A stretch of DNA of 50,335 nt from the NCBI GenBank assembly GCA_002503215.1, contig DARG01000017.1, positions 1-50,335 on the forward strand, given 5' to 3'. Below, piece after piece: positions 43,809 to 50,335 of this stretch. Both the position numbers and the translations under genes were made by a program. How positions within the stretch are numbered: the stretch's first letter is position 1; every line of letters begins with the position of its first letter. The stretch comes from Candidatus Parvarchaeota archaeon UBA446. Its GTDB lineage: Archaea; Nanobdellota; Nanobdellia; Parvarchaeales; Parvarchaeaceae. The notes beneath the pieces are model-generated. The model saw only the letters and a program-made list of their open reading frames with translations. It did no database searches and was not told where the DNA came from.

Positions 43809-44170
43809 AAAAACCTCTTAAACCTAGTATACCAAAATTTAATATCTAGTACTATAAAAAAGGCTGTTAACACAGCAAAAATGAACCCGGAAAAAAATGT
43901 AGTATACTGAAGTGGAGTTATTGGAGTAAATCCTCCATCTATATAGTCTAGCATCAAAATTAACCCCGTTAAGAAGCCAAATATACCTGCATATATGAAA
44001 TAAGGGACGCTTGCCTGCTCTGGATTTAGAAAATAACTCGTTAGCGGTGCCTTATCCTTTCTATGCTTTACAAGTACTCTGACTATTATAGCAGAGTAAT
44101 ATATAGCGAACACTCCTAAAATACTTAAAAGACCGAATAAGAACGCTTCTATAAATTTTATGGTTATCAT
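43805..44170 (-). CDS. Membrane protein with about four helices
   Basis: This 121-residue protein of unknown function has hydrophobic helices at about 5-30, 52-72, 83-105 and an end segment, with the loop VKHRKDKAPLTSYFLNPEQASVP spread over about 33-55. The ATG at 44170 is preferred to an in-frame GTG at 44230. It yields a first helix at the N-terminus, and a TTTATTAA element lies about 26 bases upstream. It is translationally coupled to the following membrane protein by an ATGA overlap. Both proteins have a similar loop-and-helix pattern and may form a complex. Confidence 0.55.
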   Translation of the reverse strand: MITIKFIEAFLFGLLSILGVFAIYYSAIIVRVLVKHRKDKAPLTSYFLNPEQASVPYFIYAGIFGFLTGLILMLDYIDGGFTPITPLQYTTFFSGFIFAVLTAFFIVLDIKFWYTRFKRFL

Positions 44171-44253
44171 ATATATATTTAAATGTAATTGGTAGTTAAT
44201 AAATCGATTTTTAATGATTTCTATCTGCACATTTTAAAAATAAGTAGTAGATA

Positions 44254-45063
44254 TTACATCATTTTTATTATATTATATAGTTCTCCTATTGAAGAAACCG
44301 ATTCGGTAGGGTAGTAATTAACCGGGTTTGTGCGTTTACCTCCTGTTATCCATATAGAAGATATATCATTTTCCACAGCCATTTTTATGTCAGTGTTTAT
44401 CCTATCTCCTATAATAAGCATATTACCCCTATTACAACCATATTTTTTTATTATGTAATTAATAGTTGACTTATAGGGCTTTCCAAATTTATTGGAAGGT
44501 GTTTTTTTAGTAGCCTCTGAAACCATATTAACCATCAAACCTGCATCTGGTATTTCCTGTTTATTTTTATAAGGACATAAAGGATCTGAATGTGTAAGTA
44601 TGAATTTTACACCGTTATTTATATGGGTTATAACTCTTATTAATTTCTTATAATTTAAATCAACATCAAAACCTATGATTATAATTTCCGGTCTCTTTAT
44701 ATCTGCTATGAAACCTTTTTTACTTAATTCTTTTTTTAAGTCTTCTGAAATCAAGCCATCAAATCGTTTAATGTGTTTTTTAAGCATAAAATCTTCAATT
44801 ATATCGTTTGGAAGTAAAAGTTGATTTTCTTCAAATTTTATGCCCAGCTCTTTACTAAGCAATTTTAATCGATTTTCCTTACTTTGCGAATCATTATTAC
44901 TAAGTATTATAAAGTTCTTTTTTAATTCTTTGAGCTTTTTTATAAATAAATTAGAACCGTTATAGGCTTTATCCCATAAATATAGAGTACCGTCTCCATC
45001 CAATAAAAATAAATCTTTTGAGGCAACTAACTCCATTATTCTTTTTCTGTCTTTATAAGCCAT
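44254..45063 (-). CDS. HAD-IIA family sugar/glycerol phosphatase (NagD-like)
   Basis: This 269-residue phosphatase of the haloacid dehalogenase superfamily has nucleophile Asp22 and Asp24 in LLDGDGTLYL, motif II SNND, a cap domain of the IIA type in the middle (FDGLISEDLKKEL to VDLNYKKLI), a motif III Lys in FGKPYKST, and motif IV LIIGDRINTDIK. Relatives dephosphorylate 4-nitrophenylphosphate, glycerol phosphate or sugar phosphates. It follows the ABC-2 exporter genes in the same direction with a 42-base gap. The substrate is unknown. Confidence 0.9.
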   Translation of the reverse strand: MAYKDRKRIMELVASKDLFLLDGDGTLYLWDKAYNGSNLFIKKLKELKKNFIILSNNDSQSKENRLKLLSKELGIKFEENQLLLPNDIIEDFMLKKHIKRFDGLISEDLKKELSKKGFIADIKRPEIIIIGFDVDLNYKKLIRVITHINNGVKFILTHSDPLCPYKNKQEIPDAGLMVNMVSEATKKTPSNKFGKPYKSTINYIIKKYGCNRGNMLIIGDRINTDIKMAVENDISSIWITGGKRTNPVNYYPTESVSSIGELYNIIKMM

Positions 45064-45105
45064 AATATTATATGTACCAGCAGAATTAATCTTTTAAAAT
45101 AAAAT

Positions 45106-46299
45106 TTAATTTCCTTTTTTAATAAGAAACACTGGAACTGCTATTGAAAGAGAGACCGCACCGAATAAGAAGAGTATAAGCAGGGATGGCCATACCGCAG
45201 ATATCGAAGCATTAAAAACTATTACTTGCCTAAAAGCAGAAACTCCATAAGTGAGAGGTAAAAACCTTGCTATATCTGCTATAAACTTCGGTAATTCCTG
45301 TAAGGGATATAATACCCCGCTTAAGAATAACATTGGGAAAAATACTAAATTAAGAAGAAGCTGTGAAGTTTCTTGGTCTTTTGTAAGTGCTGTGACTAAA
45401 AGTCCCAATCCTAAAAATCCAAATATACCTAATATAAGTATCAAAGCTGTAAGAAGTATATTTCCTCTAAAACTCATATGAAATAGGAGTATTACTAATA
45501 TTATTACTACTCCTGCCTGTATTAAACTTCTTACGAGTTGAGATAACATTTTTCCGCTAAGAAACGAACCAGTTCTTATAGGTGATAACATCACTGCAGT
45601 TATGGTTCCTTCCTCTTTTTCCCTGCTTAATGCGGAACCCAGAGCCGTTAAACCTGCCATCATACTTAACAGCATTATAAGCCCTGGGCCTATAAAATCA
45701 AAATAATTCCCAGGGATCAATGGCGTTGAGTTAACTACCAAAGGTGAGACTATAAATTGTGGATCTAATTTTGGTAAATTTACAAGTTCTGAATTCAGTT
45801 TTGCAACTGTACCATTTAATATTTCTGCTGACAATATACTTGAAGCAAATGAAACCTTCTCGTCGGTGTACTCCTGAAGTGTTGGTGAGGTGGGATTTGT
45901 AACTAAAGTGATGCTGGCTGGCTTGCCAGCTATTACAGAACTACTAAAATTCGGAGGAATATACACTACAGAGTCTATAGTCCCGTCTTTTAATGCTAAC
46001 TCTGCTGAGTTTAGAGAGGTATAATTTACCAGTGATATACTTGAATTATATTTTATAAGAGGTATAAATGAACTACTAAGATAAGTAACTTGTCCATTTA
46101 AAGTGAAACCGCTGTCATTATTAACAATCCCGATATGAACACCATTGAAACTGGATGTCGAAGGGAACATAAAACCAAAAAGCATTATTATTAGGATAGG
46201 AAATACAAACATCATTGCCAGTCTTAGAGGTGTTCTGTATAGCTCTATTAAATCCCTCTTTGCTACTATAAATGCATCCATTATACTTTTTGCTATCAT
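45106..46299 (-). CDS. ABC-2 type exporter permease with large extracytoplasmic domain
   Basis: This 397-residue permease has one helix near 24-46, then an extracytoplasmic domain of about 150 residues (VHIGIVNNDSGFTLNGQV to SELVNLPKLDPQF). Five further helices follow (about 207-395). The cytoplasmic loop SREKEEGTITAVMLSPIRTGSFLSG is the ABC-2 hallmark. This is the YhgE/Pip-like architecture, often involved in drug or peptide export. The ATG shares one base with the ATPase stop (TAATG), so translation is coupled. The operon starts with a PadR regulator. Confidence 0.9.
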   Translation of the reverse strand: MIAKSIMDAFIVAKRDLIELYRTPLRLAMMFVFPILIIMLFGFMFPSTSSFNGVHIGIVNNDSGFTLNGQVTYLSSSFIPLIKYNSSISLVNYTSLNSAELALKDGTIDSVVYIPPNFSSSVIAGKPASITLVTNPTSPTLQEYTDEKVSFASSILSAEILNGTVAKLNSELVNLPKLDPQFIVSPLVVNSTPLIPGNYFDFIGPGLIMLLSMMAGLTALGSALSREKEEGTITAVMLSPIRTGSFLSGKMLSQLVRSLIQAGVVIILVILLFHMSFRGNILLTALILILGIFGFLGLGLLVTALTKDQETSQLLLNLVFFPMLFLSGVLYPLQELPKFIADIARFLPLTYGVSAFRQVIVFNASISAVWPSLLILFLFGAVSLSIAVPVFLIKKGN

Positions 46300-47081
46300 T
46301 ACATACCTCTTCTTGGAGCCATTTCCATTTTTTGAGTTTCGTCTCTCAGTTGTTCTCCTGCATAATGTATAAAAACATCCTCTAAAGTAGCATGTTTTCC
46401 AAGTTTTCTCTTTAATTTACTTTGAACATCGCATGCCATAAGGTTGCCATGATCTATTAAAGCAACTCTATCTGAAAGTTCGTCGGCATCTTGCATTATA
46501 TGGGTTGTAAGTATAATTGTTTTTCCTCTCTTATTTATTTCTTTTATTCTTTTCTTTATGAAAGCTACTGTTATCGGATCTAAACCGACAGTAGGTTCAT
46601 CTAAGAAGAACACTTGCGGATCATTTAGCAATACTCTTACGATGTCTAATCTCCTTTTCATTCCAAGCGAAAATGTTCCTACTTGCCTATTCCTAAATTT
46701 AGTAAGCTGAAATTCCTCCAAACCAGCCGTGATCCTTTTCTTTAGTTCTGCTTTTTCTATACCGTATAATCTTCCAAAAAACATAAGGTTTTCTTCGGCC
46801 GTTAAAGGCGGGTACATTGTTACCTTCTCAGTTATCACACCAATCATTTTTCGGACCGCGAGTTGATCTTTTATGACGTCTTTTCCCATTAATTTAGCAC
46901 TACCACTAGTGGGTTTTAAAAGAGTAGTGAGCATACTTATAAGCGTAGTTTTTCCGGCGCCATTTGGGCCCAATATACCAAATATCTCTCCTTTTTTTAC
47001 CTTAAGGGAAATAGCGTTATCAGCTACAAAATCACCGAATTTCTTTGTTAATTTATCTGCTATTATAGCGTATTCTACCAT
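46299..47081 (-). CDS. ABC exporter ATP-binding protein
   Basis: This 260-residue ATPase of the DrrA/ABC-2 type has Walker A GPNGAGKTT (38-46), signature FSLGMKRRL (in place of LSGG), Walker B VFFLDEPTVGLDP and switch LTTHIMQDADEL. It pairs with the permease downstream. The PadR-type regulator precedes it by four bases. Together they form a three-gene regulator-exporter operon like bacterial PadR-controlled multidrug exporters. Confidence 0.92.
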   Translation of the reverse strand: MVEYAIIADKLTKKFGDFVADNAISLKVKKGEIFGILGPNGAGKTTLISMLTTLLKPTSGSAKLMGKDVIKDQLAVRKMIGVITEKVTMYPPLTAEENLMFFGRLYGIEKAELKKRITAGLEEFQLTKFRNRQVGTFSLGMKRRLDIVRVLLNDPQVFFLDEPTVGLDPITVAFIKKRIKEINKRGKTIILTTHIMQDADELSDRVALIDHGNLMACDVQSKLKRKLGKHATLEDVFIHYAGEQLRDETQKMEMAPRRGM

Positions 47082-47085
47082 TTTT

Positions 47086-47610
47086 TCACCGCTTTAAAAT
47101 CTTCTGGAGTCTCTCTTCTATTCTTTTTATTGCTTTTTTATCGTCTACACTCAAAACTTTGTACTTCTCTAATAAAAATTCAGATAAATTATCTACCATT
47201 TCTACAGTATCACTGACTCCAACTTCTTTATGTCCATTTGTAAAACCAGATATGGATCTCCAGGGAAACCAAGAACTATCTAAGTACTCCTTTCCTTTTT
47301 CGGTTATAAAATAATACTTCTTGTTATCCTTTTCATTAACTTTTACGAACTTATTTTCAAGTAGATACTTCAAAATAGTATATATACTACCAGGAGAAGG
47401 TTTCCAGAAACCAAAGCTCATCTCATACATTTTATCTATCATTTGAGCGCCGGTAAGTTTTTCTTTTGAGATAAGCATAAGAATCCAGTATTTTATCCCA
47501 AAACCTCTGCCAGAATCATGAAAAGAATGAACAAATTTGTTTATAACATTTTGATTAAAAGAAAATCCAGAATCGTTCAATTCAAAATCATTTTCAGTCC
47601 TTTTTGCCAT
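47086..47610 (-). CDS. PadR-family transcriptional regulator
   Basis: This 174-residue winged-helix repressor shows the PadR pattern: GIKYWILMLISKEKLTGAQMIDKMYE, then FWKPSPGSIYTILKYLLENKFVKVNE and the wing DNKKYYFITEKGKEYLDS. A C-terminal helical region for dimerisation follows. The ATG at 47610 starts MAKRTENDFE. An upstream alternative start 39 bases earlier would run through the palindromic sequence and is less likely. The gene probably represses itself and the ABC exporter downstream through the palindrome at 47636-47665. Confidence 0.88.
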   Translation of the reverse strand: MAKRTENDFELNDSGFSFNQNVINKFVHSFHDSGRGFGIKYWILMLISKEKLTGAQMIDKMYEMSFGFWKPSPGSIYTILKYLLENKFVKVNEKDNKKYYFITEKGKEYLDSSWFPWRSISGFTNGHKEVGVSDTVEMVDNLSEFLLEKYKVLSVDDKKAIKRIEERLQKILKR

Positions 47611-47635
47611 ATTGAAATTATAATATCGAAAAGCG

Positions 47636-47665
47636 ATATCAATTAACAATAATAGTTAATGATAT
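47636..47665. promoter_or_regulatory. Imperfect palindrome, candidate PadR operator
   Basis: The arms ATATCAATTAAC and GTTAATGATAT flank AATAATA and mirror each other with one extra base in the left arm. A second inverted repeat, ATATCG-AAAAG-CGATAT (47623-47639), overlaps its left edge. Both lie 13-55 bases before the padR ATG and 85-127 bases before the sod ATG, in their shared divergent promoter region. Confidence 0.5.
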
Positions 47666-47710
47666 TTAAATACTTTTTCTTTTGGCAAATTTACAAATAA
47701 AAAGAAAATA

Positions 47711-47720
47711 TTATATATAA
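47711..47720 (+). promoter_or_regulatory. TATA box of the superoxide dismutase gene
   Basis: TTATATATAA lies about 30-40 bases before the ATG at 47750. Transcription would then start near 47740, and AGGTGA at 47739-47744 would lie at the very start of the message. Confidence 0.5.
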
Positions 47721-47749
47721 AGAGATACTAAATAGATTAGGTGATAAAT

Positions 47750-48367
47750 ATGGGAAATTACGATGATCAATACGAAATACAAAAAATAGATTATAAAACA
47801 TTGAATGGGTTTTCAGAAAAACAAATAAGTTTTCATCACGACATACATTATGCCGGCTATGTAAAGAAAAGAAACGAAGTTCACAGCAAGCTAAAAGCCG
47901 TTGATAAGGCCGCGGCTAATGCAAACTACAGCGAATTTAGATCACTAAAAAAGGAAGAAACATTCAATGCGAGCGGACAGCTGCTCCATGAACTATATTT
48001 TGAGATGTTCGGTGGAAATGGTAAATATACCGATGATATGGAACTGATTAAAAAGATAAATGAGGATTTCGGTAGTTTTGACAACTTCAAGCTTGATATG
48101 ATGGCGACTGCAAAAGCAGCAAGAGGTTGGGCATTACTGGCTATAGACCCAACAGACAACAAACTTAGAGTATTTCTTGCAGATTCACACAATGACGGCG
48201 CTGTTTGGGGGTCCATACCTATAATAGCACTGGATGTTTACGAACACGCATTTTATGTTGATTACGGCCCTGATAAGGCAAAATATCTTGAGCCTTTCTT
48301 TAATAATCTTGATTGGGAAAAACTAAATAAACGGTTCATGACATTTAAGAATGTATACAATAAATAA
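47750..48367 (+). CDS. sod: Superoxide dismutase (Fe/Mn family)
   Basis: This 205-residue enzyme (EC 1.15.1.1) converts superoxide to hydrogen peroxide and oxygen in the cytosol. All four metal ligands are present: His29 (SFHHDIHYAGYV), His80 (GQLLHELYF), Asp162 and His166 (ALDVYEHAFYVDYG). The ATG at 47750 has AGGTGA five bases upstream. An in-frame GTG at 47741 is the alternative. It is divergent from the PadR-exporter operon. The presence of SOD next to a cytochrome b-containing window indicates exposure to oxygen. Confidence 0.95.
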   Translation: MGNYDDQYEIQKIDYKTLNGFSEKQISFHHDIHYAGYVKKRNEVHSKLKAVDKAAANANYSEFRSLKKEETFNASGQLLHELYFEMFGGNGKYTDDMELIKKINEDFGSFDNFKLDMMATAKAARGWALLAIDPTDNKLRVFLADSHNDGAVWGSIPIIALDVYEHAFYVDYGPDKAKYLEPFFNNLDWEKLNKRFMTFKNVYNK

Positions 48368-48385
48368 ATTTTAAAGATGAAGGCT

Positions 48386-48682
48386 TTACAGCTCTTCTAT
48401 CTTTTTTATTCTGTAGGCAATACCGAAGCCCATCTTTTTTGCCGCACTCTTAATATTTTCGGACATTTCATACTTGTTTTTCATTGTGTAAAATCTGAGT
48501 TCAATAACACTCCTTTCCGGCATGAACTTAATATTGAAATAGTTAAGAATACCTTCTTTTGAGAAATAATCTCTGACATCTTCTGCTTTTGTCAAACTGT
48601 CTAAATTGCAATCACCGAATAAGACAAGACTGCAGTCAAGCAGTTTTTCATCAAGATTCTCAATACTTTTCTTTACTTTCAT
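48386..48682 (-). CDS. Hypothetical protein
   Basis: This is an unrecognised 98-residue soluble protein. It has a mixed alpha/beta pattern (LLDCSLVLFGDCNLDSLTKAED; SVIELRFYTMKNKYEM) and a basic end. It overlaps the following upstream gene (48660-49040) by 23 bases, so the two are coupled. It contains two cysteines (DCSLVLFGDC). No function is suggested by the sequence. Its stop lies 18 bases from the convergent sod stop. Confidence 0.5.
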   Translation of the reverse strand: MKVKKSIENLDEKLLDCSLVLFGDCNLDSLTKAEDVRDYFSKEGILNYFNIKFMPERSVIELRFYTMKNKYEMSENIKSAAKKMGFGIAYRIKKIEEL

Positions 48683-49040
48683 TTTTAAGTAGATGGTACA
48701 CGTGAGCTATAGAATAACCGCATATCCCGATTTTTACTTGTTCACTATCACTGAAGTCTATATCGAAATTCGAATAGTCCACCTTATCAAGGCTTTTGCT
48801 CAATGCGTAATCCAGGTATCTTGGTGTCTTTTCATTCATTTCAAGCATATGTAATTTATAATTGTAATAGATAAACTCCTTTTTTCCACTCTCTATTATA
48901 TACGAAAGGTCCCTTAAGATCCTGTCATACTCTCCATCCAAGACTTTCTTGACTATTTTACTATCAGATACACCACAGAGCTCTTCGAGCGCAGAAAAAG
49001 CTCTATCCTTCTTAGAAAGTGTTGCTTTTTTGTTTTCCAT
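48660..49040 (-). CDS. Hypothetical helical protein
   Basis: This is an unrecognised 126-residue protein, mostly helical in pattern (SALEELCGVSDSKIVKKVLDG; RILRDLSYIIESGKKEF). The C-terminal segment VKIGICGYSIAHVYHLLKNES is hydrophobic enough for a core helix but not a membrane span. It overlaps the next gene by 23 bases. The kinase-like gene (49111-50013) precedes it on the same strand with a 70-base gap. These three may be functionally linked. Confidence 0.5.
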   Translation of the reverse strand: MENKKATLSKKDRAFSALEELCGVSDSKIVKKVLDGEYDRILRDLSYIIESGKKEFIYYNYKLHMLEMNEKTPRYLDYALSKSLDKVDYSNFDIDFSDSEQVKIGICGYSIAHVYHLLKNESKEKY

Positions 49041-49110
49041 AAAGAATATTTTATTGATATTTTATCTTATAAATACCTTTTGTATGGCTTATAGTAATAT
49101 TGTCGTGTAT

Positions 49111-50013
49111 CTATCTAAAATCAGGATATATTTGTTTGCACAAATCGGAATACCTCTTTATATAGAATTTCTCCTTAGATTCGGCTATCTTTAGGGCTCT
49201 GCTTATACTATTTAATTTATGTCTATCCGAGGCTAGAAATGAATGCTTTGCGTCCATATCATTGAGAGGATCTGTAAGGCCTATCTCAACTTCCTTGTTA
49301 TTGTTCCAATAAACTACCACGTTTTCCATAGTGATATTATTGTGATTAAGTCCGCTAGAATTCATATCAGTGACTAGTTTATTAAGATTCTCCCTTATTC
49401 TAGTTAACTCTTCCAGCCTATTTTCATGGACCTTCTTCGTAACGAGATATTGTTTTAACCTTGCTTCACCCTTTGCTAACCTTTTTACTCCCTTTCTTGC
49501 TATGAAATCGTTTAGCTCGTCTCTGGAGATAAGATCATGCAAAGAACTTACTCTAGCAAGCTTCTCTGATATATATTTCTTGTCCCACCTAGAATAATCA
49601 TTAAGATAACCACCAAGACTTGTTTTCTTCGGTATATAATCCCTTATGTTTGTCCCTATGAAAGTAGTATTTATATAGCCAGTCCTGTTCCCAGAATCGT
49701 CAACTATGACTGCAACCGGTTTACCGAAGTTTTCCGGCTTAAAATCATAAAGAGATTTTAGTATCTTATACTGTCTTGCGAAGTACTCATCAAAGAAGCC
49801 AGTATTATAAAGATTATTAAATTGATTATACTCTATCGCTCTTGTTTTAGGGTATCTGTCTTTGAAGTGCCTCTCATGAACTTCTAAACTACTTCCTTCA
49901 AAATAACCCGATTTTCTGACGAAATCCCTTTTAATGGAAGGATTGCCATCTTTATCCTGTTTGTAAGGTAGATTTTTTAGCAATTTTTCCATTTCAGATA
50001 TATTTTTTGCCAT
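49111..50013 (-). CDS. Protein-kinase-like protein with altered catalytic loop
   Basis: This 300-residue protein is related to the product of 21249-21941 (gapless block at residues 78-107, then GYI…TNIRDYI). Near the end it has LNHNNITMENVVV, the shape of a kinase catalytic loop HRDxxxxN with Asp replaced by Asn (His224-Asn225-Asn226; Asn231 kept), and LTDPLND where DFG is expected (Asp248 kept). It may be inactive or use an unusual mechanism. The ATG at 50013 is chosen because a TATATAAATA box at 50051-50060 places transcription just upstream of it. An in-frame TTG at 50037 would lie above that start. Confidence 0.55.
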   Translation of the reverse strand: MAKNISEMEKLLKNLPYKQDKDGNPSIKRDFVRKSGYFEGSSLEVHERHFKDRYPKTRAIEYNQFNNLYNTGFFDEYFARQYKILKSLYDFKPENFGKPVAVIVDDSGNRTGYINTTFIGTNIRDYIPKKTSLGGYLNDYSRWDKKYISEKLARVSSLHDLISRDELNDFIARKGVKRLAKGEARLKQYLVTKKVHENRLEELTRIRENLNKLVTDMNSSGLNHNNITMENVVVYWNNNKEVEIGLTDPLNDMDAKHSFLASDRHKLNSISRALKIAESKEKFYIKRYSDLCKQIYPDFR

Positions 50014-50050
50014 ATAATTATTTTTATTACTAGACAATTAGAAATTATCT

Positions 50051-50060
50051 TATATAAATA
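50051..50060 (-). promoter_or_regulatory. TATA box of the kinase-like gene
   Basis: TATTTATATA on the minus strand lies about 40 bases before the ATG at 50013. It implies a start near 50028 and a short leader, and it argues against the TTG start at 50037. Confidence 0.4.
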
Positions 50061-50170
50061 CTTTCGGATTCGTCGGTGTACTTGCATAATTACCGCAAGA
50101 AGTAGGGATAAGTAATAACAAAGTAAGTCATTGCAGAACTAATTAATAATATAAAAACAGTCAGATTAAT

Positions 50171-50335
50171 TTAGTTTACATCGCCAAGATTTATTCTGAA
50201 GATAGTACCATTGTCATAGCCACCTCCTGAAGACGTCATTCCATATAAAGTGTTACCAGAGAGTGTAAGAGAACCATAGGGAGTTGAACCGCTTGTTGAG
50301 TTACCTGCAAAAATGTATAAATCTTTATACCCACT
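50171..50335 (-). CDS. Gloeo/Verruco-repeat protein, 3' end (runs off window)
   Basis: A minus-strand reading frame enters from the right edge and ends with TAA at 50171-50173. Its visible 54 residues contain DLYIFAGNSTSGSTPYGSL and GNTLYGMTSSGGGYDNGTIF. This agrees closely with the tandem repeat of TIGR03803 proteins (PYxxLxL…LYGTTxxGGxxxxGTxFxI). Such repeats form beta-propeller-like or beta-rich surface domains. The protein ends right after the repeat (RINLGDVN), so no C-terminal anchor is present. The full gene lies outside the window. Confidence 0.7.
   Translation of the reverse strand, partial: SGYKDLYIFAGNSTSGSTPYGSLTLSGNTLYGMTSSGGGYDNGTIFRINLGDVN

Overview
The window reads as chromosomal DNA of an AT-rich archaeon. 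Several proteins are of archaeal type: a GTP-dependent dephospho-CoA kinase, an Lhr-type helicase next to a metallophosphoesterase, a Sua5 protein with C-terminal domain, and a 2-keto-3-deoxy-sugar aldolase of the archaeal DapA-like branch. Many genes start at or very near a predicted transcription start, with a TATA-like box about 26 bases upstream. Shine-Dalgarno motifs appear mainly at genes inside operons. The gene mix (glucoamylases, b6-like cytochrome b, Fe/Mn superoxide dismutase, many exporters, compact packing with 1-20 base overlaps) would fit an acidophilic, partly aerobic archaeon such as an ARMAN/Parvarchaeota-like or Thermoplasmatales-like lineage. That placement is inference; no rRNA or tRNA gene is present to settle it.

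Layout. 1-4.7 kb: two abutting class I aldolases, an acetyltransferase, an FKBP/SlyD-type prolyl isomerase, a small membrane protein, and a histidine phosphatase overlapping dephospho-CoA kinase. 4.9-9.5 kb: a tandemly duplicated ABC exporter (ATPase plus permease, twice, exact offset 1,881 bases) behind a six-hairpin glycosidase whose 3' end was copied along with it. 9.56-12.4 kb: a divergent third ABC exporter, Sua5 and a small membrane protein. 12.4-18.3 kb: stomatin-like protein, then a minus-strand operon (MFS transporter, transglutaminase-like protein, NitT/TauT-type duplicated permease split in two reading frames, ATPase) met tail to tail by a stand-alone AAA-associated C-terminal domain protein. 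18.3-27.2 kb: GH15 glucoamylase, a cluster of unfamiliar proteins (membrane protein, pseudokinase-like protein, small kinase-fold protein, methyltransferase), FMN reductase divergent from an MFS exporter across a perfect palindrome, and a nitrilase-fold protein. 27.3-31.5 kb: aldo/keto reductase, HxlR regulator with a cysteine cluster, cytochrome b with an unusual 170-residue loop, DUF981-like membrane protein, and an isochorismatase-fold protein. 31.6-44.2 kb: SF1 helicase-nuclease fusion, DHA2 exporter, CoxG-like and GlpA-like pair, Lhr plus metallophosphoesterase, methyltransferase, DEAD-box helicase, and a membrane protein pair. 44.2-50.3 kb: HAD phosphatase, PadR-controlled ABC-2 exporter, superoxide dismutase, two unknown proteins, a second pseudokinase-like protein related to the one at 21.2 kb, and the 3' end of a Gloeo/Verruco-type repeat protein running off the window.

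How it works together. Central functions (CoA synthesis, t6A synthesis, RNA and DNA helicases, oxidative stress defence, sugar breakdown) are interleaved with at least five ABC systems and three MFS transporters. The most unusual material is the split anion-type ABC transporter with a transglutaminase-like partner and no visible binding protein, the duplicated exporter with a gene-conversion-like tract, and a small family of kinase-like proteins that have lost catalytic residues.

No gene-free stretch exceeds 300 bases. The longest are 3213-3486, 4671-4896 and 6557-6777. I see only AT-rich promoter or terminator-like sequence there, apart from the duplication remnant at 6575-6614. No CRISPR array, insertion sequence, tRNA or rRNA was found.
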